A DNA stretch of 34,084 nucleotides from JANYJA01 sp038229055 (GCA_038229055.1 JBBROU010000049.1:1-34084); one strand, 5' to 3'; positions 8,289-17,104 are shown, counted from the first letter of the stretch. The notes: generated by a model not told the origin, from the letters alone. Numbers and translations are program-made.

Positions 8289-10799
8289 TTACTTTTTACC
8301 GATGAAATGGAGCCTCACGGCGACAGCGCGCGGCTGACCGCGGCCATAACTAAGAAATGACCGCGAATCTATGTTGTTGTTGACCACGTTGGGATTGCCG
8401 TTGTTAGTCGCGTTATTTAGCCCGACGCGCCACTCCCAAAGGTAGTGCAGCAGGCGAAACCGCCGTTCCAAATCGAAGTTGATATCGAAGTATGAGGGTA
8501 GCCGCATGTGGTTGGGAGCGCCGATCAGCACGCCTTCCTCGTTAACGATGCTGAAAGGGAAACCGGTGCGGTATTCCGCCAGAAACGCGATTGCCGTCTC
8601 CCCAATAACGGGTCGCAGGAATTTCGGAAACCAGCGGCTCTGAATGGGAGCCCAGCCCCATGTCACGAACCGGTGCGGAGCGTCCCAAGGGAAGGGCCCC
8701 CGCGATTGCGCCGCAAAAATCGGGTTCTCCAAATTGTAATCGATCACGGAATTCGAACGCGCGCTCGACCGCGTGTAACCGGCGGACCACTCGTACTGCT
8801 TGGCAAACGTGCGCCGTATAGTAAATTCCGCCGCATTGTACTCATCCCGGCGCGCATTGCTAAGCGAATAAAAGTTCGCCCGCGAAAATGGCAGAAACGG
8901 TTCAACCAGCGAATCGCCGACGAACGTGAACCCGTGCGTGCCGATTCTGTGCGTCAGGTTGACGCGGCCGAAAATTTCGAACGGCAGCTTGCGCTCGACG
9001 CTGAAGCTCGACGTTCGGTACCGGGGCAGCCGCAGTTGGTGCTCATTGAGGAGAAAGCCCGTCTCCACCGGTGGACCCAAAGCGCTTCCGTTTGACGAGA
9101 AGAAAGTGGAATAACTCACCTGGTCGTGGCGGACGCCGAGCGTTTCAAGCGTCAGAGCATCGTAGAAAATTCCATACCCGACGGCAAGTTTGGTGTCGTG
9201 CAGGAATGCGGGTGCGTATACTGCGGAGAGCCGCGGTGACAGCACCGCATGCCCGAGCACCTGGTGCCAATCCGAGCGCATCCCGCCTTCGATCAGCAAA
9301 GCGTCGAGAGGCGACCAGCGATCCAGAATATACTGCGAGGCTTCGAGCACGCTACGCGATTCGGATGGATTGCCGGCGAACGAAACCTGCCGCGCCAGAG
9401 AAAGGTCCGCGCGCAGGATCTGATAATCGTGGCGCTCGGACGTCCGGTGAACGCCGGAGCGCTCGAAATCGGTGCCCGCGGAAATCTGGTGCGAACCGGC
9501 GAACTGGAATTTCGGCAGCACGCCCTGGCCGGTCCACTGCTGCCGGCTGCTGTGCCTTGCCAGATCGACGAAATAGTTGCCGCTCCGGCCCGTGGGCGAA
9601 ATCCGGAAAACCTGATTCCCCTGGGGGCTGGAATGAAAATAGACGCGCATGTCGGACATCCCGAATTCCAGGACACCGCCACCGCGGAAATAAATCTGAT
9701 CCTTAACCGTGGCGAGTTGCAGCGAGTTGCGGCGATTTAGCGTGGTCTCTACGGGATCGAGGAACGAAAGGCCCTGCCTTCGATCCTGCCCGCGATTGAT
9801 TAGAAAGCTCGCGGTGAAGAGATTCGACGGTTTGAAATTCACTTGCACGCGCGTCAGATTGCTGCCGATAAAGCTTCGGTTGCGGTTCTCTCCGTGCGGC
9901 AAGCCGCTCACCGTATTGAGGTCGTAGAATGCGTCAAAGCCATTGTGGAACCAGGCGCGGCCCTTCCATAGCGGACCGGAAACCTTGAAGCGCGGCGTCC
10001 ATTTATTGATGTGAAAACCGTCTTGGGATCCTATGCCGGGAATGAAATTCGTGCCGCTGTACCGCCACCGGTCGTCGCCCATTTCGGTCTTAATATCGAG
10101 CGCGCCCGAGGAGCCGCGGCCGATCTCCGGCGAGAAGCGGCTGCTCTGCAATTCCAGTGTCTCGACGGATTCGATGTTCAACCGTGTTTCCAGCCGGCCT
10201 GTAACCGGGTCCGCGATATTGAAGCCGTTCAGCCGGTAACTGGCCTGTGCGGTGCCCCCGCCATTAAAATGCGGGCGCCCGGATACATCCTGCACCACGC
10301 CTTGCAGCATGGGAAGCGCACTTCGGAAATCCTGCGATGCCGGGTATGGAATCTGCATGATGGCGACATTGCTGAGCTGGCTAACGGCGGCGGGCGCCTT
10401 CAAATCGATCCCCGCAGGCGAATACACCACATCCACCGACTCGGCGAATTCCGTCAAGTGGTTCAGCGTAACGGCGAGCTGATTCACGCCCTCGTGAAAG
10501 GAGACGGAATTCTGGACGAACACGAAGAAACCCCGCCGCTCGGCTCGGATCCTGTAGTCGCCCGCTTGCTCCAAACTCAAACTGAAGTCCCCGGCGGCCC
10601 CCGATAGCGCGCTGATCGAAGTGGTGAGGGACCCGCCGCTCAGATCGAGACGCACTCCTTCAAGCGCCACTCCGTTCTCATCCACCACCCGACCGCTAAT
10701 TGAAACCGGAGCGGTAATACAAAGTAGCGGAAGGGCACAGAGCGCTGCCACAGTGGCCAGCACGCACGTCTTGCGCGCTAGAGATCCGCCGGTTGGCAT
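8289..10799 (-). CDS. TonB-dependent receptor with carboxypeptidase-regulatory-like domain
   Basis: An 836-residue outer-membrane receptor. A signal peptide (about 1-30) is followed by a carboxypeptidase-regulatory-like beta sandwich (about 32-105: SISGRVVDENGVALEGVRLDL), then a plug domain (about 125-240, with the SYRLNGFNIADPVTGR and GRGSSGALDIKTE segments) and a beta barrel rich in alternating aromatic strands to the end. This layout is typical of the expanded receptor families of Acidobacteriota that are thought to import glycans or other large substrates. No substrate-binding lipoprotein or degradative enzyme is adjacent, so the ligand is unknown. Energy could come from a TonB-type protein such as the one at 17682-18719, but nothing shows a direct pairing. 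Confidence 0.88.
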   Translation of the reverse strand: MPTGGSLARKTCVLATVAALCALPLLCITAPVSISGRVVDENGVALEGVRLDLSGGSLTTSISALSGAAGDFSLSLEQAGDYRIRAERRGFFVFVQNSVSFHEGVNQLAVTLNHLTEFAESVDVVYSPAGIDLKAPAAVSQLSNVAIMQIPYPASQDFRSALPMLQGVVQDVSGRPHFNGGGTAQASYRLNGFNIADPVTGRLETRLNIESVETLELQSSRFSPEIGRGSSGALDIKTEMGDDRWRYSGTNFIPGIGSQDGFHINKWTPRFKVSGPLWKGRAWFHNGFDAFYDLNTVSGLPHGENRNRSFIGSNLTRVQVNFKPSNLFTASFLINRGQDRRQGLSFLDPVETTLNRRNSLQLATVKDQIYFRGGGVLEFGMSDMRVYFHSSPQGNQVFRISPTGRSGNYFVDLARHSSRQQWTGQGVLPKFQFAGSHQISAGTDFERSGVHRTSERHDYQILRADLSLARQVSFAGNPSESRSVLEASQYILDRWSPLDALLIEGGMRSDWHQVLGHAVLSPRLSAVYAPAFLHDTKLAVGYGIFYDALTLETLGVRHDQVSYSTFFSSNGSALGPPVETGFLLNEHQLRLPRYRTSSFSVERKLPFEIFGRVNLTHRIGTHGFTFVGDSLVEPFLPFSRANFYSLSNARRDEYNAAEFTIRRTFAKQYEWSAGYTRSSARSNSVIDYNLENPIFAAQSRGPFPWDAPHRFVTWGWAPIQSRWFPKFLRPVIGETAIAFLAEYRTGFPFSIVNEEGVLIGAPNHMRLPSYFDINFDLERRFRLLHYLWEWRVGLNNATNNGNPNVVNNNIDSRSFLSYGRGQPRAVAVRLHFIGKK

Positions 10800-10870
10800 G
10801 ATGTTCTATTCTGCCAGATTTTGGGCGGTTGATAGGTTTCAAACCCGTTTCCATTAAGCTGGAAGCAGAC

Positions 10871-11800
10871 ATGAACATTGAAGTCCTGTTGACTGAGGCC
10901 GAGATCGCCCATGAGTTCGCCGAGGCCATGGAGGCGCGCGATCTTCCGGAAAAGTTCTTCTACTGGTTTCCGTTGTCGGTGCGCGCCTGGCGCAATTTGT
11001 CGCAGGCCGAAGAGTATAAGCCGTTAAACCGGACGTGGAATATGATCGCGGAGAAGGCGCGTGCGCTCACGCAGCACTTCGGAAAAGTCGTTCCGGTGGT
11101 CAGCTTCGGTGCGGGGGATGGGTCCAAGGACCGCGCACTTATGCACGCTCTGCGGGCCGCCGGGCAAGAGTTGAAATATTTTCCGGTTGATGCCAGCCAG
11201 GCGCTGCTCGAAATTGCGTGCGCCGATGCGGAGGATGAAGAGATTGAAGTGATGGGCATTAAAGCCGACATCTCGAGCCCCATGCACTTGATGCTCGCTT
11301 CCGATGCGGCTGAATCGCCAAAGCTTTTTCTGATGGCCGGCAACACGCTGGGCGGTTTCGATCCCCTGGAGCAGATCCGGCATGTGGCCGACTGTCTTCA
11401 TGGCGAAGATCGCCTGGTGATCGATGGCGAGATCTACCGGCCTGACGCGCTCACCACGGCCGCGCAGCCAGAGTCGAAACAGTTTGCGTTCGCGCCGCTG
11501 TTGAGCATCGGAGTCACCAAGGAGGACGGTCAGATCCGCTTCGAACAGAAGCGTGACGAGCGGCATGAGGGACTGTTCATGATTACCAAGCGCTTCCATG
11601 CCGAGCGCGATCTTCGCGTCACCATCGCGGCGGAAGAAATTCAAGTCGCGCGCGGTGAGCGCATCTTTATGAATTTCCAGTATCTCTACACTTCGGAAGC
11701 ATTCCGCTGGCTCCTCGAGCAGCAGGGCGGCCTGAAGATTCTGGAGCAGACGCTCAGTTCCGACGGCCATTTCATTACCGCGGTTTGCGCCAAAAAGTGA
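10871..11800 (+). CDS. EgtD-like SAM-dependent methyltransferase
   Basis: A 309-residue protein from the ATG at 10871, chosen because GGAAG lies 5 bases before it; the frame remains open back to 10829. It resembles the EgtD/histidine N-alpha-methyltransferase fold: an N-terminal helical part with FFYWFPLS and EEYKPLNRTWNMI, the SAM loop VVSFGAGDGSKDRAL (about 75-89), then KYFPVDAS and FLMAGNTLGGFDP (about 155-167). EgtD proper trimethylates histidine for ergothioneine and has a C-terminal E-x-S substrate motif; that motif is not apparent here (the equivalent area reads NFQYLYTSEAF), so the substrate is probably not histidine. It leads the operon with deacetylase, acyl carrier protein and ketoacyl synthase, and its TGA overlaps the next GTG. 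Confidence 0.8.
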   Translation: MNIEVLLTEAEIAHEFAEAMEARDLPEKFFYWFPLSVRAWRNLSQAEEYKPLNRTWNMIAEKARALTQHFGKVVPVVSFGAGDGSKDRALMHALRAAGQELKYFPVDASQALLEIACADAEDEEIEVMGIKADISSPMHLMLASDAAESPKLFLMAGNTLGGFDPLEQIRHVADCLHGEDRLVIDGEIYRPDALTTAAQPESKQFAFAPLLSIGVTKEDGQIRFEQKRDERHEGLFMITKRFHAERDLRVTIAAEEIQVARGERIFMNFQYLYTSEAFRWLLEQQGGLKILEQTLSSDGHFITAVCAKK

Positions 11801-12513
11801 GCCGGCGAATGGCCAGGATGTTAGCAGCCGGTATCGGCGTAGCTGCCATTGCCGGCATGGCTTATGCGGTGCGCGGCCGGTCATCCACGCTCCTGGGACC
11901 CTCGGTGTATCACGGCAGTTCGCGGCGCCGCACCATCGCTTTGACGTTTGACGACGGACCCTCGGAAAGCACGCCGGCACTGTTGGATGTGCTGGCCGGG
12001 CACGGCGTGCGTGCCACGTTCTTCCAGTGCGGCGCTAATATTCGCAGGCTGCCTGAAATGGCCGTAGCCGTGCGCGATGGAGGACACGAGATCGGCAACC
12101 ACAGCGACACGCATCCGGCGATGTACTTCAAATCGCCATCCTACATCCGCGACGAATTCGAGCGCGCTCAACGCACGATCGGCGAAGTGTTACAGGTAAA
12201 ACCGCGCGTGATGCGCGCACCGTTCGGAGTCCGCTGGATTGGCTTCCGCGCAATGCAGCGCGATCTCGGCTTGACCGGTGTGATGTGGACGGTAATCGGT
12301 AACGATTGGGATCTGCCAGCGGATAAGATAGTACTTCGTGTTACCCAGGCCGCAAGAAACGGCGCAATCGTCTGCTTGCACGATGGCCGTAACCTGGCGC
12401 TTCGTCCCAACATTGCAAATACGATCGAGGCGGTGCGCATTTTGATTCCTCTTCTCGCGGCACGAGGATTCGCTTTTGAAACCGTTTCCCAGATGATATG
12501 TCCGACGATCTGA
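11797..12513 (+). CDS. Membrane-anchored polysaccharide deacetylase (NodB-type)
   Basis: A 238-residue carbohydrate esterase family 4 protein. I choose the GTG at 11797, whose GTGA overlaps the stop of the methyltransferase; a TTG at 11785 is possible. Residues 9-27 are a hydrophobic signal anchor. The NodB domain shows the motifs TFDDGPS (catalytic and metal Asp), GNHSDTH (metal histidines), RAPFGVRW and the late CLHDGRN. These enzymes remove N-acetyl groups from chitin-like, peptidoglycan or exopolysaccharide chains in the periplasm. Its end overlaps the acyl carrier gene by 16 bases. Being sandwiched between a methyltransferase and acyl-chain genes suggests the deacetylated amine may be acylated or methylated. 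Confidence 0.88.
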   Translation: MSRRMARMLAAGIGVAAIAGMAYAVRGRSSTLLGPSVYHGSSRRRTIALTFDDGPSESTPALLDVLAGHGVRATFFQCGANIRRLPEMAVAVRDGGHEIGNHSDTHPAMYFKSPSYIRDEFERAQRTIGEVLQVKPRVMRAPFGVRWIGFRAMQRDLGLTGVMWTVIGNDWDLPADKIVLRVTQAARNGAIVCLHDGRNLALRPNIANTIEAVRILIPLLAARGFAFETVSQMICPTI

Positions 12514-12749
12514 TTGCAAGAGTCTTGAAGACCATCGCCGATGCGCAGCGCCTGCCGCTGGAGCAAGTCACGCTCGACAGCACTTTTGAGGCGTTGGGCA
12601 TCGATTCCATGGACGGGGTGAATATTCTGTTTGCGCTTGAGAACGAGTTCGATATCGCCATTCCCGATGAGGCCGCGCGCGGCATCCGCACCGTGAGAGA
12701 GATGGCCGAAGGCGTGGACAAATTGGTCCAAGCCAAGGTCTCCGGTTAA
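12498..12749 (+). CDS. Acyl carrier protein
   Basis: An 83-residue acidic four-helix carrier. The phosphopantetheine site is Ser37 in GIDSMDG, and the flanking helices (VLKTIADAQRLPLEQV; VNILFALENEFDIAIPDEAA) fit the family. The start overlaps the deacetylase by 16 bases and the ketoacyl synthase begins 3 bases after its stop, so the two act as a pair. It differs from housekeeping AcpP (which carries the DSL motif), suggesting a dedicated carrier for a special acyl chain rather than bulk fatty acid synthesis. Confidence 0.92.
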   Translation: MSDDLIARVLKTIADAQRLPLEQVTLDSTFEALGIDSMDGVNILFALENEFDIAIPDEAARGIRTVREMAEGVDKLVQAKVSG

Positions 12750-12752
12750 CGG

Positions 12753-13967
12753 ATGCGGCGTGTCGCAATCACGGGGATCGGCGTGCTGAGCGGGATCGGC
12801 GGCACGCGCGAAGAATTCTGGAATAGCTTGCGCGCCGGCCGGTCGGGCATTGCGCCGATCACTTTGGCGGATTGTTCGCAGATTCGGTTCCGCAACGGCG
12901 CCGAGGTCCGCGGGTTCCGCGCTACGGACCATTTCGGCGAACGGCAGGCCGACTTCATGGATCGTTTCGCGCAGCTCGCAGTCGTGGCTGCGCGCGAAGC
13001 GGTGCAGGATGCCAAGGTTGAGTGGACGGATGACTTGCGCGCCGGCACCGCCATCGTGACGGGCTCGTGCGTCGGCGGCCAGGGGAGCGAGGACGCCGGC
13101 TACGTCGAACTCTATCGCCTGGGCCGCGCGCGCGTGCATCCGCTGACTATTCCGCGCACCATGGCCAATGCGGGAGCCAGCCATATCTCGATGGATCTTC
13201 ACATCTCGGGACCAACTTTTACAATCTCCACCGCGTGCGCATCGGCGGCCCATGCCATCGGCCAGGCATTTTGGATGGTGCGGTCGGGTGCGACGGAGAT
13301 GGCGATCGCGGGCGGCAGTGAAGCCCCCTTCAGCTTCGGAATGCTCAAGGCTTGGGAAGCGATGCGCGTGGTTTCAACCGACACGTGCCGTCCGTTTTCT
13401 TACGAGCGCAGCGGCATGATCCTGGGCGAAGGCGCGGCCATGCTTGTGCTGGAGCCGATGGACGCGGCGATCGCGCGCGGAGCTCACATCTACGCTGAGT
13501 TGAGCGGAATCGGAATGTCTTCCGACGCCCATCATCTGACGCAGCCTTCGCCTTTGGGAGCCGCGCGGGCCATGCGTGCAGCTCTGGCTGACGGCGAGCT
13601 TGCGCCCGAGCAGATCGGCTACATCAACGCGCACGGCACGGCGACGCTCGCGAACGATTCAACCGAGGCGACGGCTATAGGCGATGTATTCGGTGCGCGC
13701 GCTTCAACGCTACCGGTGAGCTCGACAAAATCCATGCACGGCCATACGCTCGGTGCAGCCGGTGCTCTGGAAGCCGCGGCCACGGTGCTGGCGATCGATC
13801 GCGGTTACCTGCCGCCAACGGCGAATTTCGGAACACGCGATCCGGAATGCAATCTCGATGTGATTCCTCATGTGGCACGCGAAGCGCAAGTGGAAGGCGC
13901 ACTTTCCAACTCGTTCGCATTCGGCGGATTGAACGCCGTGCTCGCGTTTCGCGCGCATCGTACATAG
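12753..13967 (+). CDS. Beta-ketoacyl-ACP synthase, FabF/KAS II type
   Basis: A 404-residue condensing enzyme with the full Cys-His-His triad: Cys162 in STACASAAHA, His294 in INAHGTATLAND, and His331 in SMHGHTLGAAGA after Lys326. Length and N-terminus (RRVAITGIGVLSGIG) match FabF. It would extend acyl chains on the carrier encoded 3 bases upstream. Since it sits with a dedicated carrier and not with fabD/fabG, it is probably a pathway-specific synthase, as NodE is in rhizobia or as in aryl-polyene and lipid clusters. The gene ends 40 bases before the Rieske gene. Confidence 0.93.
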   Translation: MRRVAITGIGVLSGIGGTREEFWNSLRAGRSGIAPITLADCSQIRFRNGAEVRGFRATDHFGERQADFMDRFAQLAVVAAREAVQDAKVEWTDDLRAGTAIVTGSCVGGQGSEDAGYVELYRLGRARVHPLTIPRTMANAGASHISMDLHISGPTFTISTACASAAHAIGQAFWMVRSGATEMAIAGGSEAPFSFGMLKAWEAMRVVSTDTCRPFSYERSGMILGEGAAMLVLEPMDAAIARGAHIYAELSGIGMSSDAHHLTQPSPLGAARAMRAALADGELAPEQIGYINAHGTATLANDSTEATAIGDVFGARASTLPVSSTKSMHGHTLGAAGALEAAATVLAIDRGYLPPTANFGTRDPECNLDVIPHVAREAQVEGALSNSFAFGGLNAVLAFRAHRT

Positions 13968-14007
13968 TTTTACATCCGCCTTCGCTTCACTGTGATAAAA
14001 ATATTCC

Positions 14008-14502
14008 GTGCCCAGTGAAACTTCCCGCCGCCGTTTTCACCTCACGGTGATCTACGGGCTCGGAGCCGTAATTTCCGGACTCCTTGCCGTGCCCGCGGCA
14101 CTCTATTTACTTTTGCCCCCGCGCCTCCGGAAGACCGACGACTGGATCGACGCGGGCGACCTGAGCAAAATGGATTTCAAGGTGCCCGTCGAGGTAGTCT
14201 TCCGAAAAAATCGATTGGATGGCTGGAAGCTCACCAGCGAAAAGAAGACGGCCTGGGTTGTGCGGCAGCCCTCGAAAGCGCTCGTCGCGTTCGGACCCCA
14301 GTGCACCCATCTCGGGTGCGCATACCACTTCGAGGAAGATACCAAACAGTTCTTCTGCCCCTGCCACAACTCCGTTTTTTCCCTAGACGGGCGCGTTGTT
14401 TCCGGCCCCGCGCCGCGGCCCCTAGATCGCTATGACCTTAAGTTACATAACCAGAAGCTGCTGCTCGGCGCTTTGAAAGAATCTAACGGTGCGTCTGTAT
14501 GA
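14008..14502 (+). CDS. Rieske iron-sulfur subunit of a bc-type complex
   Basis: A 164-residue Rieske protein. It begins with a short basic stretch (RRRF) and one membrane span (about 12-36), the usual N-terminal anchor. The 2Fe-2S ligands are Cys99 and His101 in CTHLGC and Cys117 and His120 in CPCHNS; Cys104 and Cys119 are placed to form the stabilising disulfide. The GTG start at 14008 has no clear ribosome site, so the start is less certain. Its stop overlaps the cytochrome b start (ATGA), as expected for a two-gene quinol oxidoreductase operon feeding electrons from menaquinol to cytochrome c. Confidence 0.93.
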   Translation: MPSETSRRRFHLTVIYGLGAVISGLLAVPAALYLLLPPRLRKTDDWIDAGDLSKMDFKVPVEVVFRKNRLDGWKLTSEKKTAWVVRQPSKALVAFGPQCTHLGCAYHFEEDTKQFFCPCHNSVFSLDGRVVSGPAPRPLDRYDLKLHNQKLLLGALKESNGASV

Positions 14503-16139
14503 ACGGCGGCATGAAGGAACGGCTGCAGGCCTGGTTCGATCACCGCACCGGCCTCGAAACCGCCATCAAGAAATTCTTGTATGAAGACATTCCCGCTTCG
14601 AGCGGATGGCATCAGGTATTCGGCAGCGTGGCGGCGTTCCTCTTCATGGTGCAGGCTTTCACCGGAGCCCTGCTGGCGTTCAATTATGCGCCCACGCCCG
14701 GTGACGCTTACAACAGCCTGCGCTACATCCTGACCGAAGTTACCGGAGGGCGGCTCATGCGCGGCCTGCACCACTGGGGCGCCAGCATGATCATCGTGGT
14801 CATGGTGCTTCACATGGTGCAGGTGTTTTTGTATGGCGGGTACAAGAAACCTCGCGAGGCCACCTGGATGGTCGGCGTGGTCCTGCTGCTGCTGACCATG
14901 GCATATGGCCTTACCGGCTATCTTTTGCCGTGGGATAACCGCGCTTACTGGGGCACCGTGGTCGCCACGCAGATTGGCGCGAGCGTGCCATTGGCGGGCC
15001 CTTACCTGAGCCGCTTGCTGGGAAGCGTGGGCGATATCGGCGTCGTGACCTTTGCCCGCTTCTACGGTTTGCACGTTCTGCTTCTGCCGCCGGCGACGAC
15101 CATTCTGATCGCGATGCATATCTACCTGGTGCGGAAGCATGGCGTGGCACCTGCGATCGAAGACGAAGGGCGTCCAACCAAGAAGTTTTATCCCGAGCAG
15201 GTCTTCAAGGACACCGTCGCCATCTTCATCGCCTTCGCCATTCTGTTTACGCTGGCCGTTGCAGTCCGCGTCCCGCTGGAGAGGCTGGCGGACCCCACCG
15301 ACACCTCCTACATTCCCCGCCCCGAATGGTATTTCCTTTTTCTGTTTCAGTCGCTCAAGATATTTAACGGGCCGCTCGAAGTGGTCGGCACGGTGCTGCT
15401 GCCGACGCTCGCCATTCTCGCGCTCATGCTGGTGCCATTCGTGGATCGCGGGCGCGTGATGCGGGTGACGCAGCGGACCTTTGCGATTGCCGTCGTGCTG
15501 CTGGTCGGTATCGGCTGGGCTGGTCTGACGCTTGCGGCCGTACGGAGCACGCCCAAACCATCCCCGGTGGCTGAGATCGACTTCTCGCAGCCGACCGATT
15601 GGATGCAGCTATCTCCGGTGGAGCTCGCCGGAGTCGGCTACTTCCGGCGCGAGAATTGCCAGGGCTGTCACACTATCGACGGCAGTAAGCCACGGGTTGG
15701 GCCCGACCTCGCCGGGGTCGGCAGCCGCCACACGGGTGCATGGATGATGCAGCATTTTCAGCACCCCCAAGACATGGTGCCGGGCAGTTCGATGCCGGCC
15801 ATTCACCTCGCCACGGCGCAGCTCAATTCCCTTACCGCGTTCCTGCTCAAGCTCACCCCGCACAATGCGGAAGCTGTGCAAGTTGCCCCGGCATTCGCAG
15901 TGGATGGCGCCATGCTGTATCAGGAGAAGTTTTGTGGAAGCTGTCACCAGGTGAACGGCGTCGGCATGAAGGTCGGTCCGGGATTGAACGGCGTTGGCAC
16001 GCGCCGCACAGCCGCGTGGCTGGCACAAAATTTTCGCGAGCCGCAGAAGATGTCGCCCGGCACGATGATGCCGCCTTATCCCTTTCCGGCTAAAGATATG
16101 GACAACATGATCGGCTATCTGTTGACCCTGCCCGAGTAA
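14499..16139 (+). CDS. Cytochrome b fused to two cytochrome c domains
   Basis: A 546-residue fusion. Residues 1-345 are a full-length cytochrome b: haem ligands His91/His105 and His192/His207, the quinol-site PEWY at 275-278, and about eight membrane spans. The 15-residue step between His192 and His207 is the b6-type spacing rather than the 14 of mitochondrial-type cytochrome b. After a linker (346-378) come two class I cytochrome c domains with CQGCH (387-391) and CGSCH (479-483), each followed by a GPxLxGVG stretch and a candidate axial Met in SSMP or TMMP. The dihaem part replaces a separate cytochrome c1 or dihaem subunit. Its TAA lies one base from the stop of the convergent sigma factor gene. 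Confidence 0.92.
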   Translation: MNGGMKERLQAWFDHRTGLETAIKKFLYEDIPASSGWHQVFGSVAAFLFMVQAFTGALLAFNYAPTPGDAYNSLRYILTEVTGGRLMRGLHHWGASMIIVVMVLHMVQVFLYGGYKKPREATWMVGVVLLLLTMAYGLTGYLLPWDNRAYWGTVVATQIGASVPLAGPYLSRLLGSVGDIGVVTFARFYGLHVLLLPPATTILIAMHIYLVRKHGVAPAIEDEGRPTKKFYPEQVFKDTVAIFIAFAILFTLAVAVRVPLERLADPTDTSYIPRPEWYFLFLFQSLKIFNGPLEVVGTVLLPTLAILALMLVPFVDRGRVMRVTQRTFAIAVVLLVGIGWAGLTLAAVRSTPKPSPVAEIDFSQPTDWMQLSPVELAGVGYFRRENCQGCHTIDGSKPRVGPDLAGVGSRHTGAWMMQHFQHPQDMVPGSSMPAIHLATAQLNSLTAFLLKLTPHNAEAVQVAPAFAVDGAMLYQEKFCGSCHQVNGVGMKVGPGLNGVGTRRTAAWLAQNFREPQKMSPGTMMPPYPFPAKDMDNMIGYLLTLPE

Positions 16140-16140
16140 A

Positions 16141-16908
16141 TTAAACCAGCGCCTCGCTGGAGTGAATGCCCTGCTCTTGAAGCGCCGTGGCCATTTTCTC
16201 CAGCGCGTTCTTGTGGATCTGCGAAACGCGGCTCTCATTGATGCCTAAGAGCGATCCGATTTCTTTCATGGTCAACTCCTTGGAGTAGTACAGCGTGACC
16301 ACTCGCTGGTAGCGCGCCGGAAGCTTCTGCATCGCGGTGCCGAGCGCCGCGCCCATCTGCTTACGTTCCCAGATATTGTCCGGCTGATACTCCGGGCGCT
16401 CCGGAAACTCTGGAACGGTCTGGTTCTCGCTTTCTGGCTGGCGCGTCGAGGCCGACATCAGGCCCACCATCCGAAGCTCCACTGCCATCTGCCGCCAGCG
16501 TGCCACACCGACCCCCATCTTCTCGGCGATCTGCGCTTCCTCGGGCGCTTCGGACGTCAGCGTCGTTAGTTCGCGCGTTACGGCTTCCAATTGCTTGTGG
16601 CGTTTGCGCAAATCGCGCGACGCCCAGTCAAGTTGACGCAGACTATCCAGGATCGCCCCCTTGATGCGGTGCTTGGCATAACTCCGAAAGGCGACTTCCT
16701 TCTGCGAATCGTACTTGGTCGCAGCGTCAAACAAGCCCATGACGCCGGCGTGAATCAGGTCGTCCAAGTCCACATGAACGGGAAGATTGTCATGCACCCG
16801 CAAGGCGATGGCTTTCACCAGCGGAAGGTTCTCCAGGACGATTCTGTCGCGAAGCACATTGGCTTCGGTTTGCTGTTCGCGCTGCTCAGACACACTTCGG
16901 GCTTTCAT
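16141..16908 (-). CDS. Sigma-70 family factor, FliA/WhiG type
   Basis: A 255-residue alternative sigma factor. Region 2 spans about 25-95 (LPLVKAIALRVHDNLPVHVDLDDLIHAG; EVAFRSYAKHRIKGAILDSLRQ), with the RIKGAILDSLR core typical of FliA/WhiG. Region 3 follows (about 100-160) and region 4 is at about 193-245, ending in the helix-turn-helix LTMKEIGSLLGINESRVSQIHKNAL. FliA drives flagellar genes and WhiG sporulation genes, but no flagellar, chemotaxis or anti-sigma gene is seen in this window. The linker at 165-185 is longer and more polar than in FliA. The downstream neighbour is convergent, so it is likely transcribed alone from the 16909-17142 gap. Confidence 0.9.
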   Translation of the reverse strand: MKARSVSEQREQQTEANVLRDRIVLENLPLVKAIALRVHDNLPVHVDLDDLIHAGVMGLFDAATKYDSQKEVAFRSYAKHRIKGAILDSLRQLDWASRDLRKRHKQLEAVTRELTTLTSEAPEEAQIAEKMGVGVARWRQMAVELRMVGLMSASTRQPESENQTVPEFPERPEYQPDNIWERKQMGAALGTAMQKLPARYQRVVTLYYSKELTMKEIGSLLGINESRVSQIHKNALEKMATALQEQGIHSSEALV

Positions 16909-17104
16909 TCCGCATGGCCTCTTTTAAGAGATTTACCGGAGCGCTTTCACGCTGCCCGGCGATGTCTAAGAATGCATGCGGGCGGCCATTTGCATACCTG
17001 CGCGCGGCGGGCTTTAAGTGATTGGTAAGTAAGGGGAAGTTGAATGTATATGGAACTGGCGAGTTATACGAGGATTACTCTAGTACCGTGATGGATTTCA
17101 GATT

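Noticed and set aside
10829..10857. Possible promoter TTGATA-17-CATTAA before the EgtD-like gene
   Set aside because: The -10 matches consensus at only three positions and the implied start would fall on the ribosome site.
12168..13253. A 361-codon minus-strand frame opposite deacetylase, carrier and ketoacyl synthase genes
   Set aside because: Three genuine genes with active-site motifs occupy the plus strand.
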